NCBI GenBank assembly: GCA_030633225.1
Contig: DAOVTF010000155.1
Location: forward strand, 1-5,338
Source of the DNA: Flavobacteriaceae bacterium
GTDB lineage: Bacteria > Bacteroidota > Bacteroidia > Flavobacteriales > Flavobacteriaceae
DNA length: 5,338 nt
Reading direction: 5' to 3'
Below the pieces are notes generated by a model, which had not been told where the DNA came from, made no database searches, and worked only from the letters and a program-made list of their open reading frames with translations. This document shows, one piece after another, positions 1-5,338 of the stretch. Position 1 is the stretch's first letter. The number at the start of each line of letters is the position of its first letter. Position numbers and translations under genes: made by a program.

Positions 1-187
1 ATTTTTCATCAGATGATTTAATTTGAATATCTAAAATATCATTAACCTGCAATTTATAAGGTTCATTTTGTAATTTTTGAATAGATTCATTTTGTTTGGG
101 GTCACCTTGAAAATAAATTAATTCCTTATTTGGTATACAAGAAGTGAACAAAACAAAAAACAATATAATAGTTAAAAATTTCTTCAT
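1..187 (-). CDS. Polysaccharide export outer-membrane lipoprotein (Wza-type), N-terminal part
   Basis: The first 62 codons of a minus-strand gene are visible; the rest lies beyond the left edge. The protein opens with a lipoprotein signal peptide: MKK, a hydrophobic stretch at residues 4-14, then a lipobox ending FTSC with the lipidated cysteine at residue 17. Next comes IPNKELIYFQGDP, typical of flavobacterial export lipoproteins, and at about residue 44 YKLQVNDILDIQI, which matches the start of the polysaccharide biosynthesis/export domain (usual form Y-x-L-x-x-GD-x-L-x-I, here with N-D). Such proteins form the outer-membrane channel for capsule or exopolysaccharide, normally paired with a Wzc-like inner-membrane co-polymerase. 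The ATG at 187-185 is the natural start because the signal peptide begins there and a perfect promoter lies just upstream. The lipoprotein call is firm. The export family rests on a short stretch, and another SLBB/Poly_export-like lipoprotein is the main alternative. Confidence 0.77.
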   Translation of the reverse strand, partial: MKKFLTIILFFVLFTSCIPNKELIYFQGDPKQNESIQKLQNEPYKLQVNDILDIQIKSSDEK

Positions 188-209
188 TTTTAAATTTTGG
201 ACTGATTGG

Positions 210-239
210 CAAATATAATTTTAAAATTGTTTAAAACAA
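210..239 (-). promoter_or_regulatory. Bacteroidota-type promoter of the polysaccharide-export gene
   Basis: Read on the minus strand, TTG at 239-237 is followed by a 19-bp spacer and then TATATTTG at 217-210. This matches the Bacteroidota primary sigma factor consensus (-33 TTG, -7 TAnnTTTG, about 19 bp apart) at every defined position. Transcription would start around position 203, leaving a short AT-rich leader of roughly 15 nt before the ATG at 187. The -33 element lies inside a 15-bp palindrome at 226-240. Confidence 0.72.
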
Positions 240-240
240 T
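226..240. promoter_or_regulatory. 15-bp perfect palindrome overlapping the divergent promoter (possible operator)
   Basis: ATTGTTT and its exact reverse complement AAACAAT flank a single central A at 233. The right arm contains the -33 TTG of the minus-strand promoter, so a dimeric regulator bound here could block that promoter. It also lies between the two divergent genes. The site is AT-rich, and such palindromes arise by chance fairly often in DNA of this composition, so the operator role is inference only. Confidence 0.35.
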
Positions 241-259
241 ATTTTTTCTACTATTTTCG
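227..259 (+). promoter_or_regulatory. Weak candidate promoter for the methyltransferase operon
   Basis: TTG at 227-229, a 22-bp spacer and TATTTTCG at 252-259 resemble the Bacteroidota promoter with one mismatch (C for T in the -7 element) and a long spacer. It would place the transcript start around 266, only about 11 nt before the GTG start at 277. I see no better plus-strand match in the divergent gap, but this one is poor. Confidence 0.22.
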
Positions 260-276
260 TATCAAATAAAAGAGCA

Positions 277-1059
277 GTGATCCATCAGTTAAAAAACTAT
301 TTATCATATATAATTTCATCAACCAATCAACATGGAATTCACTCACCTTTTGTTTTTGAATTAATGACAAAATGTTTTTATTCTGATCATAATAAATTTG
401 CAAAGCAATTCGCTCTAATAAATGATTATAGAAATTCTTTATCTCAAAACTATGAAGTAATTGAGATAAAAGATTTTGGTGCTGGCTCAAAAGTTTTTAA
501 GAGCAACAAACGCAAAATTTCTGCCATTGCAAAAAACGCCGGAATATCAAAAAAAAGAGCGAAGTTATTGGTAAAAATTGTACAATATTTTAATCCAAAT
601 CAAATTTTAGAAATTGGAACTTCCCTTGGTATAGGGACCGCATCTTTAAGTATCGGAAACCCAATATCAAAAATAACTACATTAGAGGGTTGCTCGGAAA
701 CATCCAAAATAGCGCAAGATAATTTTGATAAATTTGAATTAGATAATATTGATCTAATTATTGGTGATTTTAAAAATACCCTATCAACTACACTTAATAA
801 TCAAAAATTTGACTTAATCTATTTTGATGGTAATCATCAAAAAGATGCAACAATTGAATATTTTGAACTATGTTTAAAAACTGCTCATAATGATTCGGTT
901 TTTATATTTGATGATATTCATTGGAGTAAAGAAATGGAAGAAGCTTGGGATTATATTAAAGATCATAATAAAGTGACCGTCAGTATTGATACTTATCAGT
1001 GGGGTATTATTTTTTTGAGAAAAGAACAACCTAAAGAACATTTTATAATTCGTGTTTAA
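277..1059 (+). CDS. Class I SAM-dependent methyltransferase (O-methyltransferase-like)
   Basis: This 260-residue cytosolic protein carries a Rossmann-fold methyltransferase domain in its C-terminal 160 residues. Motif I, the SAM-binding glycine loop, is ILEIGTSLGIG at 110-120. An acidic residue ends the next strand (ITTLEG, E137), IIGDF at 161-165 is the adenine-side motif, and DLIYFDGNH at 179-187 is the motif IV strand. FIFDDIHW at 209-216 resembles the metal-site region of O-methyltransferases. Residues 1-100 form a region outside the catalytic fold, including STNQHGIHSPFVF and FGAGSKVFKSNKRKIS, which I recognise as conserved in flavobacterial homologues. The start is GTG at 277: MIHQLKNYL fits the usual beginning of these proteins and no ATG lies upstream in frame (the frame is open only from 235). 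The adenosyltransferase gene follows 31 bp later, so the two are probably co-transcribed. The substrate is unknown. Confidence 0.85.
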   Translation: MIHQLKNYLSYIISSTNQHGIHSPFVFELMTKCFYSDHNKFAKQFALINDYRNSLSQNYEVIEIKDFGAGSKVFKSNKRKISAIAKNAGISKKRAKLLVKIVQYFNPNQILEIGTSLGIGTASLSIGNPISKITTLEGCSETSKIAQDNFDKFELDNIDLIIGDFKNTLSTTLNNQKFDLIYFDGNHQKDATIEYFELCLKTAHNDSVFIFDDIHWSKEMEEAWDYIKDHNKVTVSIDTYQWGIIFLRKEQPKEHFIIRV

Positions 1060-1090
1060 CTTTTATAAATATTAATTTTACTTTTGAAAT

Positions 1091-1657
1091 ATGAAAATTT
1101 ATACAAAAACAGGAGACACAGGTGAAACTTCACTTTTTGGAGGCAGTCGAGTTAAAAAGTACAACTTAAGAATTGAAGCTTATGGTACGGTTGACGAATT
1201 AAATTCACACATTGGTTTAATTAGAGATCAAAAAATAGATGAAGAAACATTTAATAATTTAATCAAAATTCAAAATGAATTATTTACTATTGGCGCTATG
1301 TTAGCTACCCCTTCAGATAAAGAAAAATTAAAAAGTGGTGCAGACAGATTAAAGATTTCCAAAATTAATATTAATAAAATTGAGTTCCTTGAAAAAGAGA
1401 TTGATAAAATGAATAGCTCTCTAAAACCAATGAAAAATTTTATTTTACCTGGTGGTCATACTATTGTGTCATTCTGTCATATTGCTAGATGCATTTGTAG
1501 AAGAGCAGAAAGAATAACTGTTGAACTTAGTGATAACGAACCTGTTAACAAGTATATTTTAATCTATTTAAACCGTTTGTCCGATTATTTATTTGTGTTG
1601 GCACGAAAGTTGACTCATGATAAAAAAGCAAATGAAATACCGTGGATAACAAAATAG
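1091..1657 (+). CDS. pduO: PduO-type cob(I)alamin / cob(I)yrinic acid a,c-diamide adenosyltransferase
   Basis: The enzyme transfers the 5'-deoxyadenosyl group of ATP to the cobalt of reduced corrinoid, making adenosylcobalamin for enzymes such as methylmalonyl-CoA mutase. The 188-residue length is normal for the PduO/MMAB family, a trimeric helical bundle. The N-terminal ATP-binding segment reads MKIYTKTGDTGETSLFGG (1-18), followed by R20-V-x-K and R27-x-EAYGTVDELNS (27-39), with D35 in the position of the subunit-interface aspartate of the Lactobacillus enzyme. FILPGG at 117-122 probably supplies the phenylalanine that packs under the corrinoid. The signature R133-x3-RR-x-E-R (to R141) and YLNRLSDYLF (159-168) complete the active site, so all the key residues I can place are present. 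The symbol reflects the family; flavobacterial genes are often left unnamed. The gene lies 31 bp after the methyltransferase with no promoter between, suggesting one transcript. No cobalamin riboswitch is visible upstream. Confidence 0.95.
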   Translation: MKIYTKTGDTGETSLFGGSRVKKYNLRIEAYGTVDELNSHIGLIRDQKIDEETFNNLIKIQNELFTIGAMLATPSDKEKLKSGADRLKISKININKIEFLEKEIDKMNSSLKPMKNFILPGGHTIVSFCHIARCICRRAERITVELSDNEPVNKYILIYLNRLSDYLFVLARKLTHDKKANEIPWITK

Positions 1658-1743
1658 TTATTGTAAATATTTATACTTTTTTAAACGGATTTTTAATGCA
1701 AATAAACGTTCTTTTAATTATTAAAAAATAATAGACAAAAAGC

Positions 1744-1773
1744 TTGCATTTTTGAACAAAAAAATTACTTTTG
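1744..1773 (+). promoter_or_regulatory. Bacteroidota-type promoter of the DUF2795 gene
   Basis: TTG at 1744-1746, a spacer of exactly 19 bp and TACTTTTG at 1766-1773 match the Bacteroidota consensus at every defined base. Transcription would begin near 1780, giving an AT-only leader of about 20 nt before the ATG at 1800. The small gene therefore has its own promoter and need not depend on read-through from the adenosyltransferase gene. Confidence 0.78.
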
Positions 1774-1799
1774 CATTTAAATTAAATTAAGTTTCAATT

Positions 1800-2021
1800 A
1801 TGTATTGGACATTAGAGTTAGCATCGTATTTAAGTGATGCGCCTTGGCCGGCAACAAAGGATGAACTTATAGATTATGCTATAAGAACTGGAGCTCCCTT
1901 AGAAGTTGTCGAAAATTTACAAGCCTTAGAAGATGAAGGCGAAAGTTATGAAATTATTCAAGAAATTTGGCCAGATTATCCTACAGATGAGGATTTCCTC
2001 TGGAATGAAGATGAATATTAA
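1800..2021 (+). CDS. DUF2795 family acidic small protein
   Basis: This 73-residue protein has no signal peptide or membrane segment and is presumably cytosolic. I recognise it as the short DUF2795 protein widely conserved in Bacteroidota; its function is not known to me. It opens MYWTLELASYLSDAPWPATK (1-20), continues with a likely helical segment DELIDYAIRTGAP (21-33) and VVENLQALED (36-45), and ends in the acidic tail WPDYPTDEDFLWNEDEY (57-73). It has 20 acidic residues (12 Glu, 8 Asp) against one Lys and one Arg, and four Trp at 3, 16, 57 and 68. The helix-rich middle recalls small helical domains that bind a partner, but that is only a resemblance. Its own perfect promoter upstream and a strong terminator at its stop codon make it a single-gene unit. 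secA starts 123 bp later. The start at 1800 is secure because the conserved N-terminus begins there. Confidence 0.9.
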   Translation: MYWTLELASYLSDAPWPATKDELIDYAIRTGAPLEVVENLQALEDEGESYEIIQEIWPDYPTDEDFLWNEDEY

Positions 2022-2053
2022 AAAAAAAAGCCTCCAAAGAGGCTTTTTTTTTT
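2021..2053 (+). terminator. Rho-independent terminator after the DUF2795 gene
   Basis: The stem AGCCTC (2029-2034) pairs with GAGGCT (2039-2044) around the loop CAAA and is followed by an unbroken T-run to 2053. The preceding A-run from 2021 can extend the stem with the T-run. It begins on the last base of the TAA stop codon, so nothing separates the gene from its terminator. It should isolate the small gene from secA. Confidence 0.92.
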
Positions 2054-2110
2054 CAAATTATTAAAATATTTACCAAACTTTCGGTCTTTGATTTTTATAC
2101 AATTATAATC

Positions 2111-2129
2111 TCTCGATTACTATTCGAGA
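2111..2129 (+). promoter_or_regulatory. Hairpin-forming inverted repeat just upstream of secA
   Basis: TCTCGA (2111-2116) and TCGAGA (2124-2129) are exact reverse complements around the 7-nt loop TTACTAT. The repeat ends 15 nt before the secA ATG, so it lies either in the secA leader RNA or over its promoter. It stands out because it is GC-containing in an otherwise AT-rich gap. No T-run follows, so it is not a terminator. I found no good TTG/TAnnTTTG promoter between 2054 and 2144; a TATAAT at 2104-2109 lacks a properly spaced upstream element. A protein-binding site or translational control hairpin is possible but unproven. Confidence 0.4.
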
Positions 2130-2144
2130 ATAATATTAAAAAAT

Positions 2145-5100
2145 ATGAGTTTTCTTAATTCAGTATTAAAAGCCTTTGTTGGAGATAAAAATAAAAAAGA
2201 CTTAAAATTATTACAACCAATAGTTGATAAAGTAAGGTCATTTGACGATGAAATGAATTCATTATCAATTGATCAAATTCGCGAAAAAACAATTACTTTT
2301 AAAAACAAAATAAAAGAAGCAACAAAACCTTTTCATGATAATATAGATCAATTAAAAAGTGAAATTGAAACTGCAAATATTGATCGTAAAGAAGAAATTT
2401 ATAAAGAAATTGATCAATTAAAAGATGATGCTTATCAAGCTTCTGAAAATGTCTTAAATGATATCCAAGCAGAAGCATTTGCAGTTATGAAAGAAACTGC
2501 AAAACGCTTTGTTAACAATCCAACTTTAAAAGTTAAAGCAACTCCTTATGATCGTGAATTATCAACAAGAGAGTATGTCAATTTAGATGGCGATGATGCG
2601 ATTTGGAGTAATACATGGGATGCTGCTGGTAAACCAATTACTTGGGATATGATTCCTTATGATGTTCAATTAATTGGTGGATCAGTTTTACATCAAGGAA
2701 ATATTGCCGAAATGATGACAGGTGAAGGTAAAACCTTGGTAGCTACTCTACCTATTTATCTCAATGCATTAACGGGAAATGGAGTCCATGTTGTTACCGT
2801 GAATGATTATTTGGCTAAACGTGATGCCGCATGGATGGGGCCAATGTTTGAATTTCATGGATTGTCCATTGATTGTATTGATGTTCACCAACCAAATTCT
2901 GAAGAACGAAGAAAAGCATATTTAGCAGATATTACTTATGGTACAAATAATGAATTTGGTTTTGATTATTTAAGAGATAATATGGCGCATTCACCAAATG
3001 ATTTGGTTCAACGTCCACATAATTTCACCATAGTTGATGAGGTAGATTCTGTTTTAGTTGATGATGCGCGTACTCCATTAATTATTTCTGGAGCAATTCC
3101 ACAAGGTGATCGTCATGAATTTAATGAATTACAACCAAAAGTTGACGAAATTGTCAAACTGCAAAGCAGATATTTGGTTGGAATTCTTGCTGAATCAAAA
3201 AAATTAATAGCTGCTGGTGATACAAAAGAAGGTGGCTTTTTATTGTACAGGGTATTTCGAGGTTTGCCTAAAAATAAAGCACTTATAAAGTTTTTAAGTC
3301 AAGAAGGAATTAAACAGTTATTACAAAAAACTGAAAATTTCTATATGCAAGACAACAATCGTGAAATGCCAAAAATTGACGAAGAATTGTATTTTGTAAT
3401 AGAAGAAAAAAATAATTCCATAGATCTAACCGACAAAGGAATCGCTCATTTGGCAGGTAATAATTCAGAAGATCACTTTTTTGTATTACCTGACATGGGT
3501 GTTGAGGTTGGAAAAATAGATAATAAAGACATTTCTGTTGAAGAAAAAGTAAAAGAAAAAGAAGATTTATATCGAGATTTTAGTATTAAAAGCGAGCGTA
3601 TTCATACTATGAATCAATTGTTGAAGGCATATACTCTTTTTGAAAAAGATGTTGAATATGTGATTATTGAAGATCAGATTAAAATTGTCGATGAGCAAAC
3701 CGGTAGGATTATGGATGGTCGACGGTATTCAGATGGTTTACACCAAGCAATTGAAGCAAAAGAGAATGTAAAAATTGAAGATGCAACGCAAACTTTTGCT
3801 ACCATTACATTACAGAATTATTTTAGAATGTACCGTAAACTTTCTGGTATGACTGGTACGGCAATAACTGAAGCAGGTGAATTTTGGGAAATTTATAAAT
3901 TAGATGTTGTTGAAATTCCAACTAATATGCCCTTAATTCGTGATGATCAAGAAGATTTTATTTATAAAACCAAAAGAGAAAAATACAATGCAGTAATTGA
4001 TGAAATAGGAAAATTAGTTGATAATAAAAGACCCGTATTGGTTGGTACAACTTCTGTTGAAATTTCTGAATTACTTTCTAAAATGCTTTCAATCAGAAAA
4101 ATACCTCATAATGTATTGAATGCTAAATTACATAAAAGGGAAGCTGATATTGTTGCTGAAGCTGGTAATCCAGGAGTTGTTACTATCGCAACAAATATGG
4201 CAGGCCGTGGTACCGATATCAAACTTTCCAAAGAAGTAAAAGATGCCGGTGGTTTGGCAATTGTTGGTACTGAACGTCACGATTCTCGTAGAGTTGACCG
4301 TCAGTTACGTGGTAGAGCTGGTAGACAAGGAGACCCAGGATCAACGCAGTTTTATGTTTCTTTAGAAGATAATTTAATGCGATTATTCGGATCGGAAAGA
4401 ATTGCAAAAATGATGGATAAAATGGGTCTATCAGAAGGTGAAGTTATCCAGCATTCAATGATCTCAAAATCAATTGAAAGAGCACAAAAGAAAGTAGAAG
4501 AAAATAACTTTGGAATTCGTAAACGATTGTTAGAATATGATGATATTATGAATGCACAACGTGAAGTTATTTACAAACGCCGTAAGCATGCTTTATATGG
4601 TGAACGTTTGCAAGTAGATATTGTAAATATGATTTATGATACTTGCGACGCTATTGTTATCGAAAACAAACCAAACAATGATTATTCTAATTTTGAATTT
4701 GAATTGATACGTTTTTCCTCAACAACATCACCATTTACAAAAGAAGAGTTTGCGTCAAAAGATGAAAAGGAATTAGTAGATGAATTATTTGATGTAGTTT
4801 ATAAGCATTATCAAGAAAAAATTGAAAGAAGTGCTATAGCAGCTTTTCCTGTAATAAAAGATGTTTATGAAAAACAAGGAGATCGTTATGAAAGAATTGT
4901 TGTTCCATTTACAGATGGTGTAAAAACCTTACAAGTAGTTACCAATTTGAAAGGTGCTTATGAAAGTAATGGTAAACAATTGGTTGATGATTTTGAAAAA
5001 AATATAACGTTGGCAATTATTGATGAGACTTGGAAAGATCATTTAAGAAAAATGGATGATTTAAAGCAATCCGTTCAAAATGCGACGTATGAGCAAAAAG

Positions 5101-5338
5101 ACCCTTTGTTAATTTATAAATTTGAGGCTTTTGAGTTGTTTAAATTAATGCTTGATAAAGTAAACAAAGAGGTTTTATCTTTCTTGTTTAAAGGTGAATT
5201 ACCTAGTCAAAGTCCCCAACAGGTTTCTCAAGCAAGAGAGCAAAAAAGAGAAAAAGTTCAATTGAGTAAAGCAGAGTTTAATAGTCCTACGCAAGACACA
5301 CAAACCAATCAAACTCAAGAACAACAAATTACTGAAAC
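2145..5338 (+). CDS. secA: Preprotein translocase ATPase SecA (C-terminus beyond the window)
   Basis: SecA is the cytosolic/peripheral ATPase that drives preproteins through the SecYEG channel. The frame is open for 1064 codons with no stop before the right edge. In order: the N-terminal SecYEG/membrane-associated helix ([14 protein letters not shown]), the Q motif around Q175, Walker A TGEGKT (192-197), [16 protein letters not shown] (265-280), Walker B DEVD (298-301), the preprotein cross-linking domain, [16 protein letters not shown] (516-531), [11 protein letters not shown] (684-694) and the arginine-finger motif [10 protein letters not shown] (720-729). The helical scaffold follows (around K775, with LEYDD at 796-800), then the two-helix finger with W963 and fingertip Y982, equivalent to Tyr794 in E. 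coli. Relative to E. coli, Walker A is shifted by 88 residues through insertions at roughly 59-103 and 122-168, and the cross-linking domain is enlarged at about 332-408; I know these from Bacteroidota SecA. From residue 1017 comes a Gln/Thr-rich linker; the usual zinc-binding tail would lie past the edge. The start is the only plausible ATG, after an A-rich leader. Confidence 0.98.
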   Translation, partial: MSFLNSVLKAFVGDKNKKDLKLLQPIVDKVRSFDDEMNSLSIDQIREKTITFKNKIKEATKPFHDNIDQLKSEIETANIDRKEEIYKEIDQLKDDAYQASENVLNDIQAEAFAVMKETAKRFVNNPTLKVKATPYDRELSTREYVNLDGDDAIWSNTWDAAGKPITWDMIPYDVQLIGGSVLHQGNIAEMMTGEGKTLVATLPIYLNALTGNGVHVVTVNDYLAKRDAAWMGPMFEFHGLSIDCIDVHQPNSEERRKAYLADITYGTNNEFGFDYLRDNMAHSPNDLVQRPHNFTIVDEVDSVLVDDARTPLIISGAIPQGDRHEFNELQPKVDEIVKLQSRYLVGILAESKKLIAAGDTKEGGFLLYRVFRGLPKNKALIKFLSQEGIKQLLQKTENFYMQDNNREMPKIDEELYFVIEEKNNSIDLTDKGIAHLAGNNSEDHFFVLPDMGVEVGKIDNKDISVEEKVKEKEDLYRDFSIKSERIHTMNQLLKAYTLFEKDVEYVIIEDQIKIVDEQTGRIMDGRRYSDGLHQAIEAKENVKIEDATQTFATITLQNYFRMYRKLSGMTGTAITEAGEFWEIYKLDVVEIPTNMPLIRDDQEDFIYKTKREKYNAVIDEIGKLVDNKRPVLVGTTSVEISELLSKMLSIRKIPHNVLNAKLHKREADIVAEAGNPGVVTIATNMAGRGTDIKLSKEVKDAGGLAIVGTERHDSRRVDRQLRGRAGRQGDPGSTQFYVSLEDNLMRLFGSERIAKMMDKMGLSEGEVIQHSMISKSIERAQKKVEENNFGIRKRLLEYDDIMNAQREVIYKRRKHALYGERLQVDIVNMIYDTCDAIVIENKPNNDYSNFEFELIRFSSTTSPFTKEEFASKDEKELVDELFDVVYKHYQEKIERSAIAAFPVIKDVYEKQGDRYERIVVPFTDGVKTLQVVTNLKGAYESNGKQLVDDFEKNITLAIIDETWKDHLRKMDDLKQSVQNATYEQKDPLLIYKFEAFELFKLMLDKVNKEVLSFLFKGELPSQSPQQVSQAREQKREKVQLSKAEFNSPTQDTQTNQTQEQQITE

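Noticed and set aside
251..490. Minus-strand open frame of 79 codons inside the methyltransferase gene
   Set aside because: It overlaps the well-supported methyltransferase coding sequence and the divergent promoter gap, and its product resembles no family I know; it is a shadow frame.
1060..1090. Possible cobalamin riboswitch or internal promoter before the adenosyltransferase gene
   Set aside because: The 31-bp gap is far too short for a B12 riboswitch and contains no TAnnTTTG element; the 89-bp region before the methyltransferase also lacks a B12-box-like sequence.
1712..1726. AT-only palindrome TTTTAAT-T-ATTAAAA before the DUF2795 promoter, considered as a terminator for the adenosyltransferase gene
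   Set aside because: The stem has no G-C pair and is not followed by a T-run, so it would not be a stable intrinsic terminator; this kind of palindrome is expected by chance in such DNA.
1776..1790. Short tandem-like ATTAA repeats before the DUF2795 start
   Set aside because: Low-complexity AT sequence typical of Bacteroidota translation leaders; no repeat unit long enough to be meaningful.
2054..2144. SecM-like leader peptide upstream of secA
   Set aside because: There is no ATG-initiated small reading frame in the gap before the secA start codon.
4219..4407. Minus-strand open frame of 62 codons inside secA
   Set aside because: It lies opposite the most conserved helicase motifs of SecA (including [10 protein letters not shown]), so it is a by-product of that coding sequence.

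Overview
The window looks like chromosomal DNA from a member of the Bacteroidota, most likely Flavobacteriia. The reasons are a strongly AT-rich composition (roughly 30% GC by eye), A-rich leaders in place of clear Shine-Dalgarno sites, two perfect copies of the Bacteroidota promoter (TTG, 19 bp, TAnnTTTG), and a SecA carrying the large insertions usual in that phylum. I see no mobile element, CRISPR array, tRNA or rRNA. Most of the window is conserved housekeeping sequence.

Layout. On the minus strand, 187 to 1 encodes the N-terminal part of a polysaccharide-export (Wza-type) outer-membrane lipoprotein, cut by the left edge. An 89-bp divergent intergenic region follows, holding a perfect minus-strand promoter and a 15-bp palindrome over its -33 element. 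On the plus strand come a class I SAM-dependent methyltransferase starting at GTG (277-1059) and, 31 bp later, a PduO-type cob(I)alamin adenosyltransferase (1091-1657); the two probably form one transcript. A perfect promoter at 1744-1773 then drives a very acidic 73-residue DUF2795 protein (1800-2021), closed by a strong intrinsic terminator (2021-2053). Last is secA (2145 to the right edge), read continuously for 1064 codons with no stop, so only its extreme C-terminus is missing. A 6-bp hairpin sits 15 nt before its start codon.

The genes do not form one pathway. The adenosyltransferase makes the coenzyme form of vitamin B12, the methyltransferase has an unknown substrate, SecA powers protein export across the inner membrane, and the lipoprotein belongs to capsule or exopolysaccharide export. 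The least understood items are the DUF2795 microprotein with its own promoter and terminator beside secA, the methyltransferase's conserved N-terminal region, and the possible regulatory palindrome and hairpin. I found no convincing evidence of a wholly new system.
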